Shown: positions 12,818-24,305 of the stretch, piece after piece
Position numbering within the stretch: position 1 is the first letter of the stretch
Layout of the letters: every line of letters begins with the position of its first letter
NCBI RefSeq assembly: GCF_029784155.1
Contig: NC_073691.1
Span: 125,302,714-125,366,713 of the forward strand
Source: Uranotaenia lowii
Lineage: Eukaryota > Arthropoda > Insecta > Diptera > Culicidae
Reading direction: 5' to 3'
DNA: 64,000 nt
Translations under genes and position numbers: made by a program
Notes under the pieces: model-generated
Databases searched by the model: none
What the model was told of the DNA's origin: nothing
Seen by the model: only the letters and a program-made list of their open reading frames with translations

Positions 12818-14978
12818 TACACCTTATCACAGTCGGAACAACTGATTTTGTACACACCAGATCTATGAAGGAGCTCCACTGGATCTTTTGTCGATCCTAA
12901 GATGGATTTCAGTTGATTATTAGAGCTAGTGAACACTAGTTCAATATCGAACTTTGTCAACTTGTGTCGCAATTCGACTGCGTTGACACTGTTGAACTCC
13001 ATGGACCTTCGTTGAAACTCCTTCTGAACAGGAGTTAAAGTAGTGAAAGATTTCCGTTGAAGCAATCTTTCTTTTTTCCTTATGATGGCTTGAATGGATC
13101 TACTTTGGTATCCATTTTTATTAGCCGTTTGGAAAATATATTGGAGTTCCTTTTCTCTTCCTTCAGTTGATAGGGGAATGGAGTTCATCCGATGGATCAT
13201 GTGGTGGAACGCCGCCATCTTATGCTGGAACGAGTGGTTCGAGGTGCTCGGTATTACCCTCATGGTGTTTGTCGGCTTTCTGTAGATTTCGAATTGGAAT
13301 AGGCCATCATCTCTCCTTACCAGAACATCCAGGAAAGGTAATTTCCTGTCTTCTTCTATTTCGCAAGTGAATTTAATATTCTTATGCAAACCGTTTATGG
13401 ATGTTAGAAGTTCTTCTAGAAAATCTTTGTTTACTACACAAAAAATGTCATCGACGTATCTCCACCATTTTTCGGGTAATAAATCTTGATTTTCAAGAGT
13501 CTCCTCCAAATGAGCCATAAACAGTTCACACAAGAATGGAGACAGAGGATTTCCCATTGGTGCCCCCTTTGTTTGTCTATAGAACAAATCTCTAAATTTA
13601 AAGAAGGTTTGTCCCATACACAAGTCCACCAATTTCTTGTAGTTTCTAACTTTGAGTTTCCAAGTGCTCCCATTGTGTTGTTGAAGCAACCAATCTTCTA
13701 GCAGATTAGAAGCTTCTTTAACGGGAACACTTGGGAACAAAGCTGAAACATCAAAGGAAACCATGACCTCGTCCTCTTCTATGCCTCCCGACGCCTGCAG
13801 TCTGTTCACGAACTCTAAGGTGTTGGTCACCGATCTCGTTTTGAAAGGTTTTGGCATCCTTTTAAACTCGTTCAGTAGCCACTTCGCCACTTCTTCAGTG
13901 GGCGCGTTCACTCCCGAAATTATCTCCCTCATCTCATTCCCTGGTTTGTGAATCTTCGGTAGGCCTTTGATTCTAAGGACGATTGGGGCAGACACTTTCA
14001 GGGCGCCCGGCGCAAACCCTAAGATCGGTCCACAGTCCTTCAGCGTTTTTTCCACCTCCTTAACCATCTCCGGTAGCGGGTCCTCTCTTCGAACTCGATA
14101 CGGTCCTTCATCGATTTTGGCCTGCATCAATCCGTTGTAATCCGTTTTGTCCATGATGACCACCGAATTTCCCTTGTCCGCCTTGACGTAGAACACCTCC
14201 TTTCTCCTAAGTTCTTTCGCTATCTGGATTTCCTCGACGTTGGATTTCCCATTGATGCCCTTTCTCAAGACATCTGCCACTTCGGCTCTGGCGCAATCCT
14301 TCTGGGCCGTGGACAGCTTACTGGACCTAATAGCCGTCTCTACATCGATGATTATCTGGTCCATCCTTGGTTTCCTCGACACCGCGTAGTTTAGACCTTT
14401 GTTGAGTAGATCGATCTGTTTGTCGGTGAACTCTTCCTTCGATCGATTCACCACAAAACCATCCAGTACCGCCACGCTGGGTTTCTCGTAGTTCCGTGGC
14501 GGCTGCCTTGCCTTCAGTAGCTCCAACTTATTCCGTAGCACCCTTTCCTTACGCCTTTCCTCGCACTTTTCCGCCACCTTGACCTTCGTCAGAAACGCAG
14601 GGAACTCGATCGGGTAGTCCCTGGCCAGCTTCAAATGCAATGCGTAGCACTTCAACGTTTTGATGTTAAGTTGTGCATACAACTTCTCAACACTGTCTTT
14701 TATGAAACCACTTTCGAGTTTCTTCACCAATTTCGATGGCACTTTTTCATTTACCACCACTTTATGACTAACAGGAGTTAGCCCAAGATGTAAACACTCC
14801 TTCAGGAATGCTATACTTTTACGTAGCCCCGCGATACACTTCTTCAATTTTAAAAACACGTTTGGCTCGAACGGCTTGGATGCCATATTCACTCTGTTGT
14901 GGTATGAGCCTACTTGGTTGAATGATTCGACTGAATCAAAGCAATCGAAAGATTCCTTTTAATTCAACCACGGTAAAT

Positions 14979-15038
14979 GAAAAGTTCATATACCAGTATT
15001 TCGATAGCAACTTACTACCTTCTTCAGTGAACGTTTTC
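14979..15038 (-). ncRNA. Hammerhead-ribozyme-like motif in the extra upstream repeat
   Basis: The same 60-nt motif on the minus strand, in the partial pseudo-LTR copy just upstream of the copy 1 start codon. Confidence 0.66.
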
Positions 15039-15212
15039 GATTGATCAATCGAATCAATCGAAAACGTTCGAATCGAATCAATTTTAAAAACACGTTTGGC
15101 TCGAACGGCTTGGATGCCATATTCACTCTGTTGTGGTATGAGCCTACTTGGTTGAATGATTCGACTGAATCAAAGCAATCGAAAGATTCCTTTTAATTCA
15201 ACCACGGTAAAT

Positions 15213-15272
15213 GAAAAGTTCATATACCAGTATTTCGATAGCAACTTACTACCTTCTTCAGTGAACGTTTTC
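15213..15272 (-). ncRNA. Hammerhead-ribozyme-like motif, left side of the palindrome centre
   Basis: The same 60-nt motif on the minus strand, immediately left of the 21-bp centre of symmetry. Together with the motif at 15294-15353 it forms two divergently oriented ribozyme-like sequences. Confidence 0.66.
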
Positions 15273-15293
15273 GATTGATCAATCGAATCAATC

Positions 15294-15353
15294 GAAAACG
15301 TTCACTGAAGAAGGTAGTAAGTTGCTATCGAAATACTGGTATATGAACTTTTC
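15294..15353 (+). ncRNA. Hammerhead-ribozyme-like motif in Penelope copy 2, 5' pseudo-LTR
   Basis: The same 60-nt motif on the + strand, about 90 bp upstream of the copy 2 start codon. Self-cleavage here would set the 5' end of the element RNA. Confidence 0.68.
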
Positions 15354-15445
15354 ATTTACCGTGGTTGAATTAAAAGGAATCTTTCGATTGCTTTGATTCA
15401 GTCGAATCATTCAACCAAGTAGGCTCATACCACAACAGAGTGAAT

Positions 15446-18030
15446 ATGGCATCCAAGCCGTTCGAGCCAAACGTGTTTTTAAAATTGAAGAAGTGTATCG
15501 CGGGGCTACGTAAAAGTATAGCATTCCTGAAGGAGTGTTTACATCTTGGGCTAACTCCTGTTAGTCATAAAGTGGTGGTAAATGAAAAAGTGCCATCGAA
15601 ATTGGTGAAGAAACTCGAAAGTGGTTTCATAAAAGACAGTGTTGAGAAGTTGTATGCACAACTTAACATCAAAACGTTGAAGTGCTACGCATTGCATTTG
15701 AAGCTGGCCAGGGACTACCCGATCGAGTTCCCTGCGTTTCTGACGAAGGTCAAGGTGGCGGAAAAGTGCGAGGAAAGGCGTAAGGAAAGGGTGCTACGGA
15801 ATAAGTTGGAGCTACTGAAGGCAAGGCAGCCGCCACGGAACTACGAGAAACCCAGCGTGGCGGTACTGGATGGTTTTGTGGTGAATCGATCGAAGGAAGA
15901 GTTCACCGACAAACAGATCGATCTACTCAACAAAGGTCTAAACTACGCGGTGTCGAGGAAACCAAGGACCAGATAATCATCGATGTAGAGACGGCTATTA
16001 GGTCCAGTAAGCTGTCCACGGCCCAGAAGGATTGCGCCAGAGCCGAAGTGGCAGATGTCTTGAGAAAGGGCATCAATGGGAAATCCAACGTCGAGGAAAT
16101 CCAGATAGCGAAAGAACTTAGGAGAAAGGAGGTGTTCTACGTCAAGGCGGACAAGGGAAATTCGGTGGTCATCATGGACAAAACGGATTACAACGGATTG
16201 ATGCAGGCCAAAATCGATGAAGGACCGTATCGAGTTCGAAGAGAGGACCCGCTACCGGAGATGGTTAAGGAGGTGGAAAAAACGCTGAAGGACTGTGGAC
16301 CGATCTTAGGGTTTGCGCCGGGCGCCCTGAAAGTGTCTGCCCCAATCGTCCTTAGAATCAAAGGCCTACCGAAGATTCACAAACCAGGGAATGAGATGAG
16401 GGAGATAATTTCGGGAGTGAACGCGCCCACTGAAGAAGTGGCGAAGTGGCTACTGAACGAGTTTAAAAGGATGCCAAAACCTTTCAAAACGAGATCGGTG
16501 ACCAACACCTTAGAGTTCGTGAACAGACTGCAGGCGTCGGGAGGCATAGAAGAGGACGAGGTCATGGTTTCCTTTGATGTTTCAGCTTTGTTCCCAAGTG
16601 TTCCCGTTAAAGAAGCTTCTAATCTGCTAGAAGATTGGTTGCTTCAACAACACAATGGGAGCACTTGGAAACTCAAAGTTAGAAACTACAAGAAATTGGT
16701 GGACTTGTGTATGGGACAAACCTTCTTTAAATTTAGAGATTTGTTCTATAGACAAACAAAGGGGGCACCAATGGGAAATCCTCTGTCTCCATTCTTGTGT
16801 GAACTGTTTATGGCTCATTTGGAGGAGACTCTTGAAAATCAAGATTTATTACCCGAAAAATGGTGGAGATACGTCGATGACATTTTTTGTGTAGTAAACA
16901 AAGATTTTCTAGAAGAACTTCTAACATCCATAAACGGTTTGCATAAGAATATTAAATTCACTTGCGAAATAGAAGAAGACAGGAAATTACCTTTCCTGGA
17001 TGTTCTGGTAAGGAGAGATGATGGCCTATTCCAATTCGAAATCTACAGAAAGCCGACAAACACCATGAGGGTAATACCGAGCACCTCGAACCACTCGTTC
17101 CAGCATAAGATGGCGGCGTTCCACCACATGATCCATCGGATGAACTCCATTCCCCTATCAACTGAAGGAAGAGAAAAGGAACTCCAATATATTTTCCAAA
17201 CGGCTAATAAAAATGGATACCAAAGTAGATCCATTCAAGCCATCATAAGGAAAAAAGAAAGATTGCTTCAACGGAAATCTTTCACTACTTTAACTCCTGT
17301 TCAGAAGGAGTTTCAACGAAGGTCCATGGAGTTCAACAGTGTCAACGCAGTCGAATTACGACACAAGTTGACAAAGTTCGATATTGAACTAGTGTTCACT
17401 AGCTCTAATAATCAACTGAAATCCATCTTAGGATCGACAAAAGATCCAGTGGAGCTCCTTCATAGATCTGGTGTGTACAAAATCAGTTGTTCCGACTGTG
17501 ATAAGGTGTACATTGGACAAACCAGAAGGAAGTTGATTGATAGATTCGAGGAACACATGGCTATAGCTAGATCTGACTCAAAGAAGAAAATTCTTCCTTC
17601 ACAGAATCCTAGATCTGCAGTAGCTTTACACATGTGTGAATCTGGTCACTCTATTGATCGAGGAAATGTCTCGCTGATCCGGTCTTTGAATAGTAATTCG
17701 CTTAAATTGGATGTTGCTGAAAGCATTGAAATCTTCAATGAAAAATCAGTTCATCTCTTAAACGGAGACTCCGGACCAGGGCACACTTGGTTGTTCAAAT
17801 TCTTAGGTAAAAAGAAATACAATAATTTACCTGACAATGCCCAAAAACGGGTAGAAAATAATTTAGCACTACCAGAAAACACCCAGAATAGGGTAGGTAG
17901 ACCCAAAAAACAGACAACGGCACAACTGCCGAGCATTCGGAGGTTTCTGCTACCTAGTAGTAGCTTACCTAACCCGGACAATATAAGGGAGGGAAACGAT
18001 ACACATTCATCAATCGAAAACGTTCACTGA
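15446..18030 (+). pseudogene. Penelope RT/GIY-YIG polyprotein, copy 2, 4-bp deletion
   Basis: ATG at 15446 opens the same protein as copy 1. Near 15967 this copy reads CCAAGGACCAG where copy 1 has CCAAGGATGGACCAG. The 4-bp loss shifts the frame and gives a stop at 15974-15976. The remaining frame, with an ATG at 16048, runs uninterrupted to 18030. It retains the RT motifs (FDVSALFPS near genomic 16573, GAPMGNPLSP near 16762, RYVDD near 16867) and the full GIY-YIG nuclease (from about 17470), followed by a basic, Pro/Asn-rich tail. Copy 1 lacks this deletion, so neither copy descends from the other in its present form. A shortened product from 16048 would keep RT and nuclease but lose about 200 N-terminal residues. 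Confidence 0.9.
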
Positions 18031-18075
18031 AGAAGGTAGTAAGTTGCTATCGAAATACTGGTATATGAACTTTTC
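18016..18075 (+). ncRNA. Hammerhead-ribozyme-like motif in Penelope copy 2, 3' pseudo-LTR
   Basis: Stem I pairs GAAAACGTTCA (18016-18026) with TGAACTTTTC (18066-18075), with one bulged C. The core CTGAAGA (18027-18033) fits CUGANGA. Stem II is GGTAG/CTATC with a 7-nt loop, then GAAA (18052-18055). Stem III is ATAC/GTAT closed by a 2-nt loop, and cleavage is predicted after the A at 18065. Hammerhead motifs with very short stem III are an established feature of Penelope-like elements. One oddity is an extra A between the core and stem II, which could lower activity. Confidence 0.7.
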
Positions 18076-18171
18076 ATTTACCGTGGTTGAATTAAAAGGA
18101 ATCTTTCGATTGCTTTGATTCAGTCGAATCATTCAACCAAGTAGGCTCATACCACAACAGAGTATTTTATA

Positions 18172-19155
18172 GTTATTTTTTTATTTAAAGAAATAGGGAC
18201 CTTTTTCAAGAGTAAGCTAATCTAGGTCAAAAGGCTAGAAACCCTATCAAATGGTAAAGTTTGAAGGAAAATATTAAAGGGGAATAGTGCAAGGGCCTAT
18301 GGAATTGAACGAAAGCGAAATTTCATGATATTTCTAGTTAAAATTTCATAATTTAATGTTAAAAAATTAGCCCCTTCATTGTCCATCTTTCGATTACAAT
18401 TGTTGTTCGACCTTAACCCATCAAGGACCACGATGTTATTTTTTTTTGGACCGCGAAGAAATCTTAACCAAGAAACACCGAAATTCAGCATTGTATATCA
18501 CAGAATTCATTTTAGCTAAAGTTACAAATTTAGTATCTTTGGGCCACCGAAAGTGTTGTGCTCAATTTTGTAGAGTTTCGTGGCTCCGTTACTAAATTCA
18601 AACAAAAAACGACCGAACTCATATAATTTTAATGGGAAATTTATGAAATTTCCTACACATGGCAGTTTCGACTTGGTTATATTATTTACTTTACTAAATG
18701 GCTCATGCCACTTTTAAGACCGGAAGCTCCCGTACAAAATCAACGTTGAATACGACATAACTATAACCATTGTTAAGTGATTTTAATTGAATTTGGTACG
18801 CAACCATGTTTTGATGCTAATATTCATTTTTATGAATGACCTCTACCACTTTTAAAGTGGTAAAGTTCTTAAACATAGGAAAGGGGGCGTTTTCTTTGAG
18901 ACATCACGGATACAGACTTAACATTTGGTACTGAGAGTTATTTGGGCCTAAGATTGTTTGTGATATTACATATTTGAAAACCTTCTTACTTTGAGAAGGG
19001 GAGTTCTCATACAAATTCGGTAAAACATATATCAAAATTCGATTAACAAAACTTGATGATTTTCAAAACAAATGGTTTACATGTAGATATATTTTGACAT
19101 AAGAAATCCATACTGAATGACTCTTCGCACTTTTCAAGCGGGGGCCCATACAAAA
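18172..19155. repeat. Dispersed repeat remainder and Helitron-like minisatellite, left of the LINE
   Basis: 18340-18420 matches 51250-51310 and continues the repeat begun before the Penelope pair. From about 18700 a degenerate tandem motif recurs, with CCCGTACAAAATCAACGTTG near 18730 and related words near 19015 and 19145. The motif resumes at 24306, directly after the CR1/L2-like LINE, so this block is the insertion target of that LINE. Confidence 0.55.
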
Positions 19156-19599
19156 CATTTGAATATTTAAAGGAATGTGTGCCGTTTCTTTTTTTTTTTT
19201 ATATGTAGCGGCCCACCACACTCCCCCACACCAAAAAGCTCATTAGAGCCCCCTGGTAATGGACGCTACTGTTCTCAGCATGTCTGGCAGCAACAAAAAT
19301 TAATAAAAAACGCGGGCAAAATTTTACTCATGCTGAGAACTGAAATGTTTAAATTTAGTGCGAGGAAATGTAATGATAATACTAAATTAAATACTACATG
19401 GATCTCAATGGAAAACAGATTTCCTTTAAAGAGATCCACTATTTGATATTAATACTACTAAGCAAGCATTTAATAAAATAAGAAATTATAATTTAAATAA
19501 TTAATAAAAAAAAAGAACACACAAAGAAACTAAATTGCTACAAAAATTCACAAAAAATTAATTATAAAAGAAGAAAACTGGTCACTGATCGAACGGTTT

Positions 19600-22484
19600 T
19601 TAACGATTCAATTTTTCTTTTAATAGCTGTATTACTTTGATTTTGAACGTGGAACGGTTGTTGATGGTTTTTATTTCATTAGGCAAGGCATTGTACTTAG
19701 TTGGACCAATAAATGATATTCTTTTTTGACCTAAGGATGTCACGGATCGGCTTCGTTGTAAAAAATCTGACTGGCGAGTGTTATGAGTACGCAATCCCGT
19801 TGTAAAATGGATGTTTTGATTACTGAAACTTGTGTATAAATTGTCGTAGACATATATTACAGTTTGTAAATCGCAAAGATCTTTTAATGGAAGAATGTTA
19901 TGGGCTCTTAAGGTGTAGAGCTGTTGGGTAGGAAAGAGCAACGGTAGTCTATAAATATTTTTTAAGCATCTATTCTGGAGAGTTTGAAGTTTTTGTAAAT
20001 TTGACAAGGAAGCTCTTCCCCATATCATAATAAGATAGTTAATATGAGAGTGAATAAACGCAAAGTAAAATTTCAATAAAACATGTTGAGGCACAAAATT
20101 TCTCAATTTCCATAGGATACCACAAAGAGGAGAAACTTTTTTCTCTAGATATTCTGTGTGACGACTCCAACAAAGAGTTTCATCTAGGTAGATTCCTAAA
20201 TATTTAAAGCATTTTACCCTCTCAATAACATTTCCATTTATCTTTGGGTCAATATTCGGAGGTAATCTTTTATGTGAAGAATGAAATAACATGTATTTGG
20301 TTTTCGTATAGTTGAGTGAGAACAAGTTGGTATTAAAATATTTAGATAACAATTTCAAGTCATTTTCAATTTGTTGAATGATAATATCAGTAGATGCTGC
20401 TGAGTAGAAAATTGCTGTATCATCAGCGAATAGGCGTGCTGTGCCTTTTAATGGTAAGTTACAGAGATCATTAACATACAACAAAAAAAGTAACGGACCT
20501 ATATTGCTACCTTGTGGTACACCTATATCAATATTTCTTACCACGCTTTTGGTATTTTCAATCACTACAAATTGCTTCCGCCCCTCTAAGTAACTGCGAA
20601 GGATATTATTAGCTGTTCCTCTTATTCCATATTTGTCTAGTTTGGATAGTAATATTTCGTGATTCAATGTATCGAAAGCTTTTTTAAGGTCCAAAAACAA
20701 TGCTCCCACAATATTTTTGGAATCAATTTTAGATATAATGGAGTCGACTAGTTCTGAGATGGCAATTAGTGTGCTCAAGCCGGATCTGAAACCATATTGC
20801 AGCTTATAAAGTATGTCATGCTGGTTCAGGAAATTTACAATTCTGGTCACAAGAAGTTTTTCAAACACTTTACTAAAAAAACTTAAGGTAGATATTGGAC
20901 GGTAGTTGTTTATATCATGGGAATCGCCAGCCTTAAAAACAGGAATAACTTTTGCGATTTTGAGGCATTCAGGATAAATTCCAGTCTCTAAAATGTAATT
21001 AAAATATTCCTTAAGTATGATAGAGAATTTGTCATGGTAATTTTTTAAGACACTTACTGGGAAATTATCAGGTCCACAGCCCTTCTTATTTTTAAGGGAT
21101 AGAATGACTACCCTTACCTCATTCACAGTAGCTGGATGTAGAAATATTGTATTTTGTACATGTTCAATACGGGAAAAATGGTCAGAGCCAGGGTCAATTG
21201 GAATTTCCTCAGCTAACCTTTTGCCAATTGTGGAAAAGTGCCTGTTTAATTTTTCACAAACTTCTAAATTGTTGGTAGTGCTGCCTTCTTCATCAGACAG
21301 GTTGATTGATGTGGTTGGTTTGTTTTTACCCATGAGGGTGTTTATATTTCTCCAAAGCTTCGAATGTGGTGTGTTGTTCAGTAAACGTTCATAATATAAC
21401 TTTTTGCATTCCTGTTTTTTTAAATACAATTTTTTATTTATATGACTCAACATTTGTTTTAGTTGGACATCATCGGGGTGCCTTTTAGAACGTTTTAAAT
21501 AGTTATTTTTAATTTTTATGAGTGTCCAAAGATCTAGTGACATCCATGGACAGTAGTTGCCTTTCAATTTTACATTTTTTTTTTTATTGTCCTAGTAGAC
21601 ATTGATCGAAAATGGCTGTAAGATGTTGTGATATCTTGCAAACCAACATTCACGTTATCTGGTAGTTGAACATTATTCAAATAATTCAAAAATAAATTGT
21701 TCAGTTTACAATGATCAGTAATTTCTTTCGTTAAAGTTGCCATTTGTTTATTACTTGATAATTTAAAGGATGTAATAACCTGTAAATGGTCGCTCACATC
21801 AGTAAAAATAGTGTCATTTTTCAGTCGGCCTAGATCAATCTGCTTAGAAATGACGTGGTCTAAAATATTATTAGTTTTTGGTCTAGTGGGGAAGGAGTTT
21901 GTGCAAACATAACCAAAGGATTCCAAAATCGACTTATATTTCGTAACTGTATTTAAATTGGTTAAATTTATGGGGCCATTAAAATCACCTACAATAAGAC
22001 AAGAATGGTTATCGGCAACAGACGCTAACAAGGATTCAATTTGATCGCAAAATGAGTTAAATGGAAATGCGGGTGGTCTATAGATGCCATGAACACTAAA
22101 AACTTGACCACTCAAAGATATTTGAATGCTTATCCTATGGAAACCTTCAATGACCTTATTTTCAGTAATTTTGAACTTTAAATTTGTTTTAATATACATA
22201 GCTAGACCTCCATAGGACTGGTCACGGCAAGAAAAGATCGAGGTGTATCCTGGAATATTATAAATATTACAATTATGCTTCGCAACCCAAGTTTCACAAA
22301 TAACAATTACATCAATACAGACATTTAAATGTTCAATAGTCTGCAACACACAGTCAAACTTATTTAAACTATTCATACTACATATATTCCATTGCAAAAC
22401 TCTTAAATTTCCTAAATTGTTATCACAAGTTCTTAAATTAAAATCATCGACATTGTCATGGTATACATTAATTAGATTATCCAT
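19600..22484 (-). pseudogene. LINE ORF2: endonuclease and reverse transcriptase, one frameshift
   Basis: Apurinic-type endonuclease motifs occur in the 5' half: LQWNICSMN, ICETW, IYRPPAF, VGDFNGPIN, ILDHVI and SDHLQV. The reverse transcriptase follows in a second frame (19600 to about 21567) with FLDLKKAFDTLNHE, GVPQGSNIGPLLFLLYVNDL and LFADDTAIF. The two parts are joined in a long A run at about 21575-21584. One A more or less would put them in a single frame, so this is probably a homopolymer indel and could be a sequencing error. The start is taken at the ATG 22482-22484; an in-frame GTG lies 27 bases upstream. LPLKGTARLFADDT and the ISTLSFFSKVFE region suit the CR1/L2 group. In the cell the protein nicks DNA and primes reverse transcription of the element RNA. 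Confidence 0.88.
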
Positions 22485-22532
22485 TAAATTATTTATATAA
22501 AAAGTAATCACAAGACCTTTTACAAATAAAAT

Positions 22533-23609
22533 TTATTTTAATTCTGAATCATTATTCCTTTTGCGTTTAGGAGATGGGGTTTCCTTGGGAATTGATGAAA
22601 CGCTTTTTCCTTGAGTGATGTGCTTGCTCATAAAATGGTTCATTTCAAGTTTTGTTTTAATAACATCTGGTTTAGAAGTATCTGTTTGTTTTACAAGGAT
22701 AGCACCGCCTCTACCAGGCCAGACGTATTTTACTCCTAGTAAGTCCTGATATTCACGTAACTCGTTCAGAATTTCCATTGATAAAGGTGTAAGCTCGTCC
22801 CTAATTGTGATATTGAATGGTTTTCCGTTTAACATAAATGTCGGGTCAACTAAAGAGGAAGCGAGTTTCCCAAAGCTTCGTTTTTTATTGAATATCTCTT
22901 CTTTAACAAAAGTGTCTTTAAGAAATACTTTAATTGGTGGTAACTTTTAGTTGGGTTTATTCGAAGAAAGTAGTCTTACTGCATTTTCTATGTATTCAAG
23001 TTTTAAATCGTAACTAAAAGTCCCACATATTTTACGAACAAGTTCTAGAGTATTCTCGCCATTTTGAAACGGTACTCCAAAAATCATTAAATTTTTAGAA
23101 ATAGCCTCTCTATTGAATCTATCAAGGTTCGTTTCTAGCTTTTGTACTTGATTTGAAAGTTTGGAATGTTTGGATTTGAGACCAGATACTTCTTCTTCAA
23201 GAGCATCATTCCGGGATTTTAAATCTTCGAAATCCGTCTGAATTTCTTCAAATTTAGAAGATAAAAATTCCTGTGACGCCTCTATCGCAGAAGTAACTGA
23301 TCTCATATCCGTTTTTACCGAAGTCAACTCTTTAGAAACAACGTTATAAACTGTTTCCTCAATTTTCATGTTGATATTTTCTATAATTGTCTCATGATCT
23401 TTACGTAGAGTTATAATTTTAGAATAAATAGATGCACAATTTGGGTCACAAAAATATTGCTGTGCTTTCAATTTGCGTGCAGCACTGCCAATTAGATTTT
23501 TACAACGTAGATGGACACTTTTAAAACAATACGCACAAGTAATAACTTTCTCAAGGTTGTTTTCCACGTTTTTACATTCAGTACACATTACTTCATTATC
23601 ACATTCCAT
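22533..23609 (-). pseudogene. LINE ORF1: PHD-like zinc finger and coiled coil, one in-frame stop
   Basis: ATG at 23607-23609 starts MECDNEVMCTECKN. Cysteine and histidine pairs follow (CTEC, CAYC, HLRC, CDPNC), as in PHD-type fingers found in ORF1 proteins of CR1-like LINEs. The middle is a long heptad-like coiled coil (FEEIQTDFEDLKSRNDALEE and following). A segment with NLMIFGVPFQNGEN resembles the RNA-binding fold of such proteins. A TAA at 22947-22949 interrupts the frame, but the same frame resumes at once (KLPPIKVFLKDTF) and ends in a basic tail PSPKRKRNN at 22533. The stop lies between two well-kept halves and looks recent. ORF1 proteins bind and chaperone the element RNA. Confidence 0.82.
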
Positions 23610-24305
23610 GTTCAGATCAAAATAAGATACAACTAAAAAGATTAAAAAAGAATCAAACTTGTTAAAAATACTCACAATAAAAATTAAACAAAAGGGGACT
23701 AAATGAGATATGAGGTAAATGTAAATTATGATGAGTACGGAGATGAAACTATGAGCTAAGACTGTGATGATATTAATAAGCAGCGTAATAATAATAATAA
23801 TGAAAAAAGAAAAATGTTCAAGTCTACAATAAGCAAGGACAACACGTTAAAACTTATGTTCAAAAAGAAAAAAAAATTGATTAATATTTTAAAGTTAACT
23901 AATAATATCAAGGTAACAAAGTAGTAAATTAAAAACTAACTAAATATTATTTATAATTACAAACTAATAAAGCAATTGCCAAGAATATTGCAAAAATTTA
24001 ACTCTGGAAATGAGAAAAAAAAAAATCTGTTGAGAATGATCGCTTTTCAGAACAAACAACTTTCAACTTTATGTTGCACTGTGTACGGCTTCCAAAAAAA
24101 TACTTATACCTACTAGTGACAAGTCACCAGCGAATCAGCACGAGCTAGTTATAACGATGTGTGCTACTGACGGAAGCAACAATACTTTCGTTCTACTCAT
24201 GTGTGCTGGCTGCCTTCGCTTAATCTTCACCGCTAGCAATCGAGATTCACTAACAAGCTAGCAAGTGTAAGAAACACAAGTGTTGTGTTCTTAGTTACAC
24301 ACTCG

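Larger units (their letters stand above)
11333..14886 (-). pseudogene. Penelope RT/GIY-YIG polyprotein, copy 1, split by a transposon insertion
   Basis: The reading frame starts at ATG 14886 (an in-frame GTG lies six bases upstream) and ends at 11333. It is interrupted at 11855-12817 by a Tc1/mariner-type insertion, which falls between DKV and YIG at the start of the endonuclease domain. Without the insert and one TA, the frame is about 862 codons. It has RT motifs FDVSALFPS (near residue 375), GAPMGNPLSP (near 440) and RYVDD (near 477). The C-terminal GIY-YIG nuclease reads GVYKIS near 676 and YIGQTRRKLIDRF near 689. The family copies its RNA by target-primed reverse transcription. Apart from the insertion this frame has no stop, whereas copy 2 carries a deletion. 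Confidence 0.9.
15081..15485. repeat. Central palindrome of the Penelope pair
   Basis: Arms of about 192 bp (15081-15272 and 15294-15485) are inverted repeats that look perfect. They are separated by 21 bp that is itself partly palindromic (GATTGATCAATC). The arms cover the 5' pseudo-LTR and the first codons of the element. Outside them the two whole element copies continue as an inverted repeat of about 3 kb, offset on the left by the extra partial repeat. Confidence 0.9.
11240..18161. mobile_element. Inverted pair of Penelope-like elements with 10-bp target duplication
   Basis: Two copies of one Penelope-like retroelement lie in opposite orientations, 5' ends facing each other near 15283. 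The pair is flanked by GTATTTTATA at 11230-11239 and 18162-18171, a plausible 10-bp target duplication. Each copy has a sequence of about 150 bp at both its 5' and 3' ends (pseudo-LTR, typical of the family); an extra partial copy lies at 14887-15060. The element encodes a reverse transcriptase fused to a GIY-YIG endonuclease. Both coding regions are broken, in different places. Confidence 0.9.
19156..24305 (-). mobile_element. CR1/L2-group LINE, about 5.15 kb, near complete
   Basis: The element is bounded by CATACAAAA at 19147-19155 and 24306-24314, a 9-bp target duplication. Removing it rejoins a CCCATACAAAATCAAC word that also occurs near 18730. It has a 5' region of about 0.7 kb, ORF1 (zinc finger plus coiled coil), ORF2 (endonuclease plus reverse transcriptase) and a 3' region of about 440 bp. 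An A-rich tract lies about 35 bp inside the 3' end. Both ORFs are broken. Confidence 0.85.
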
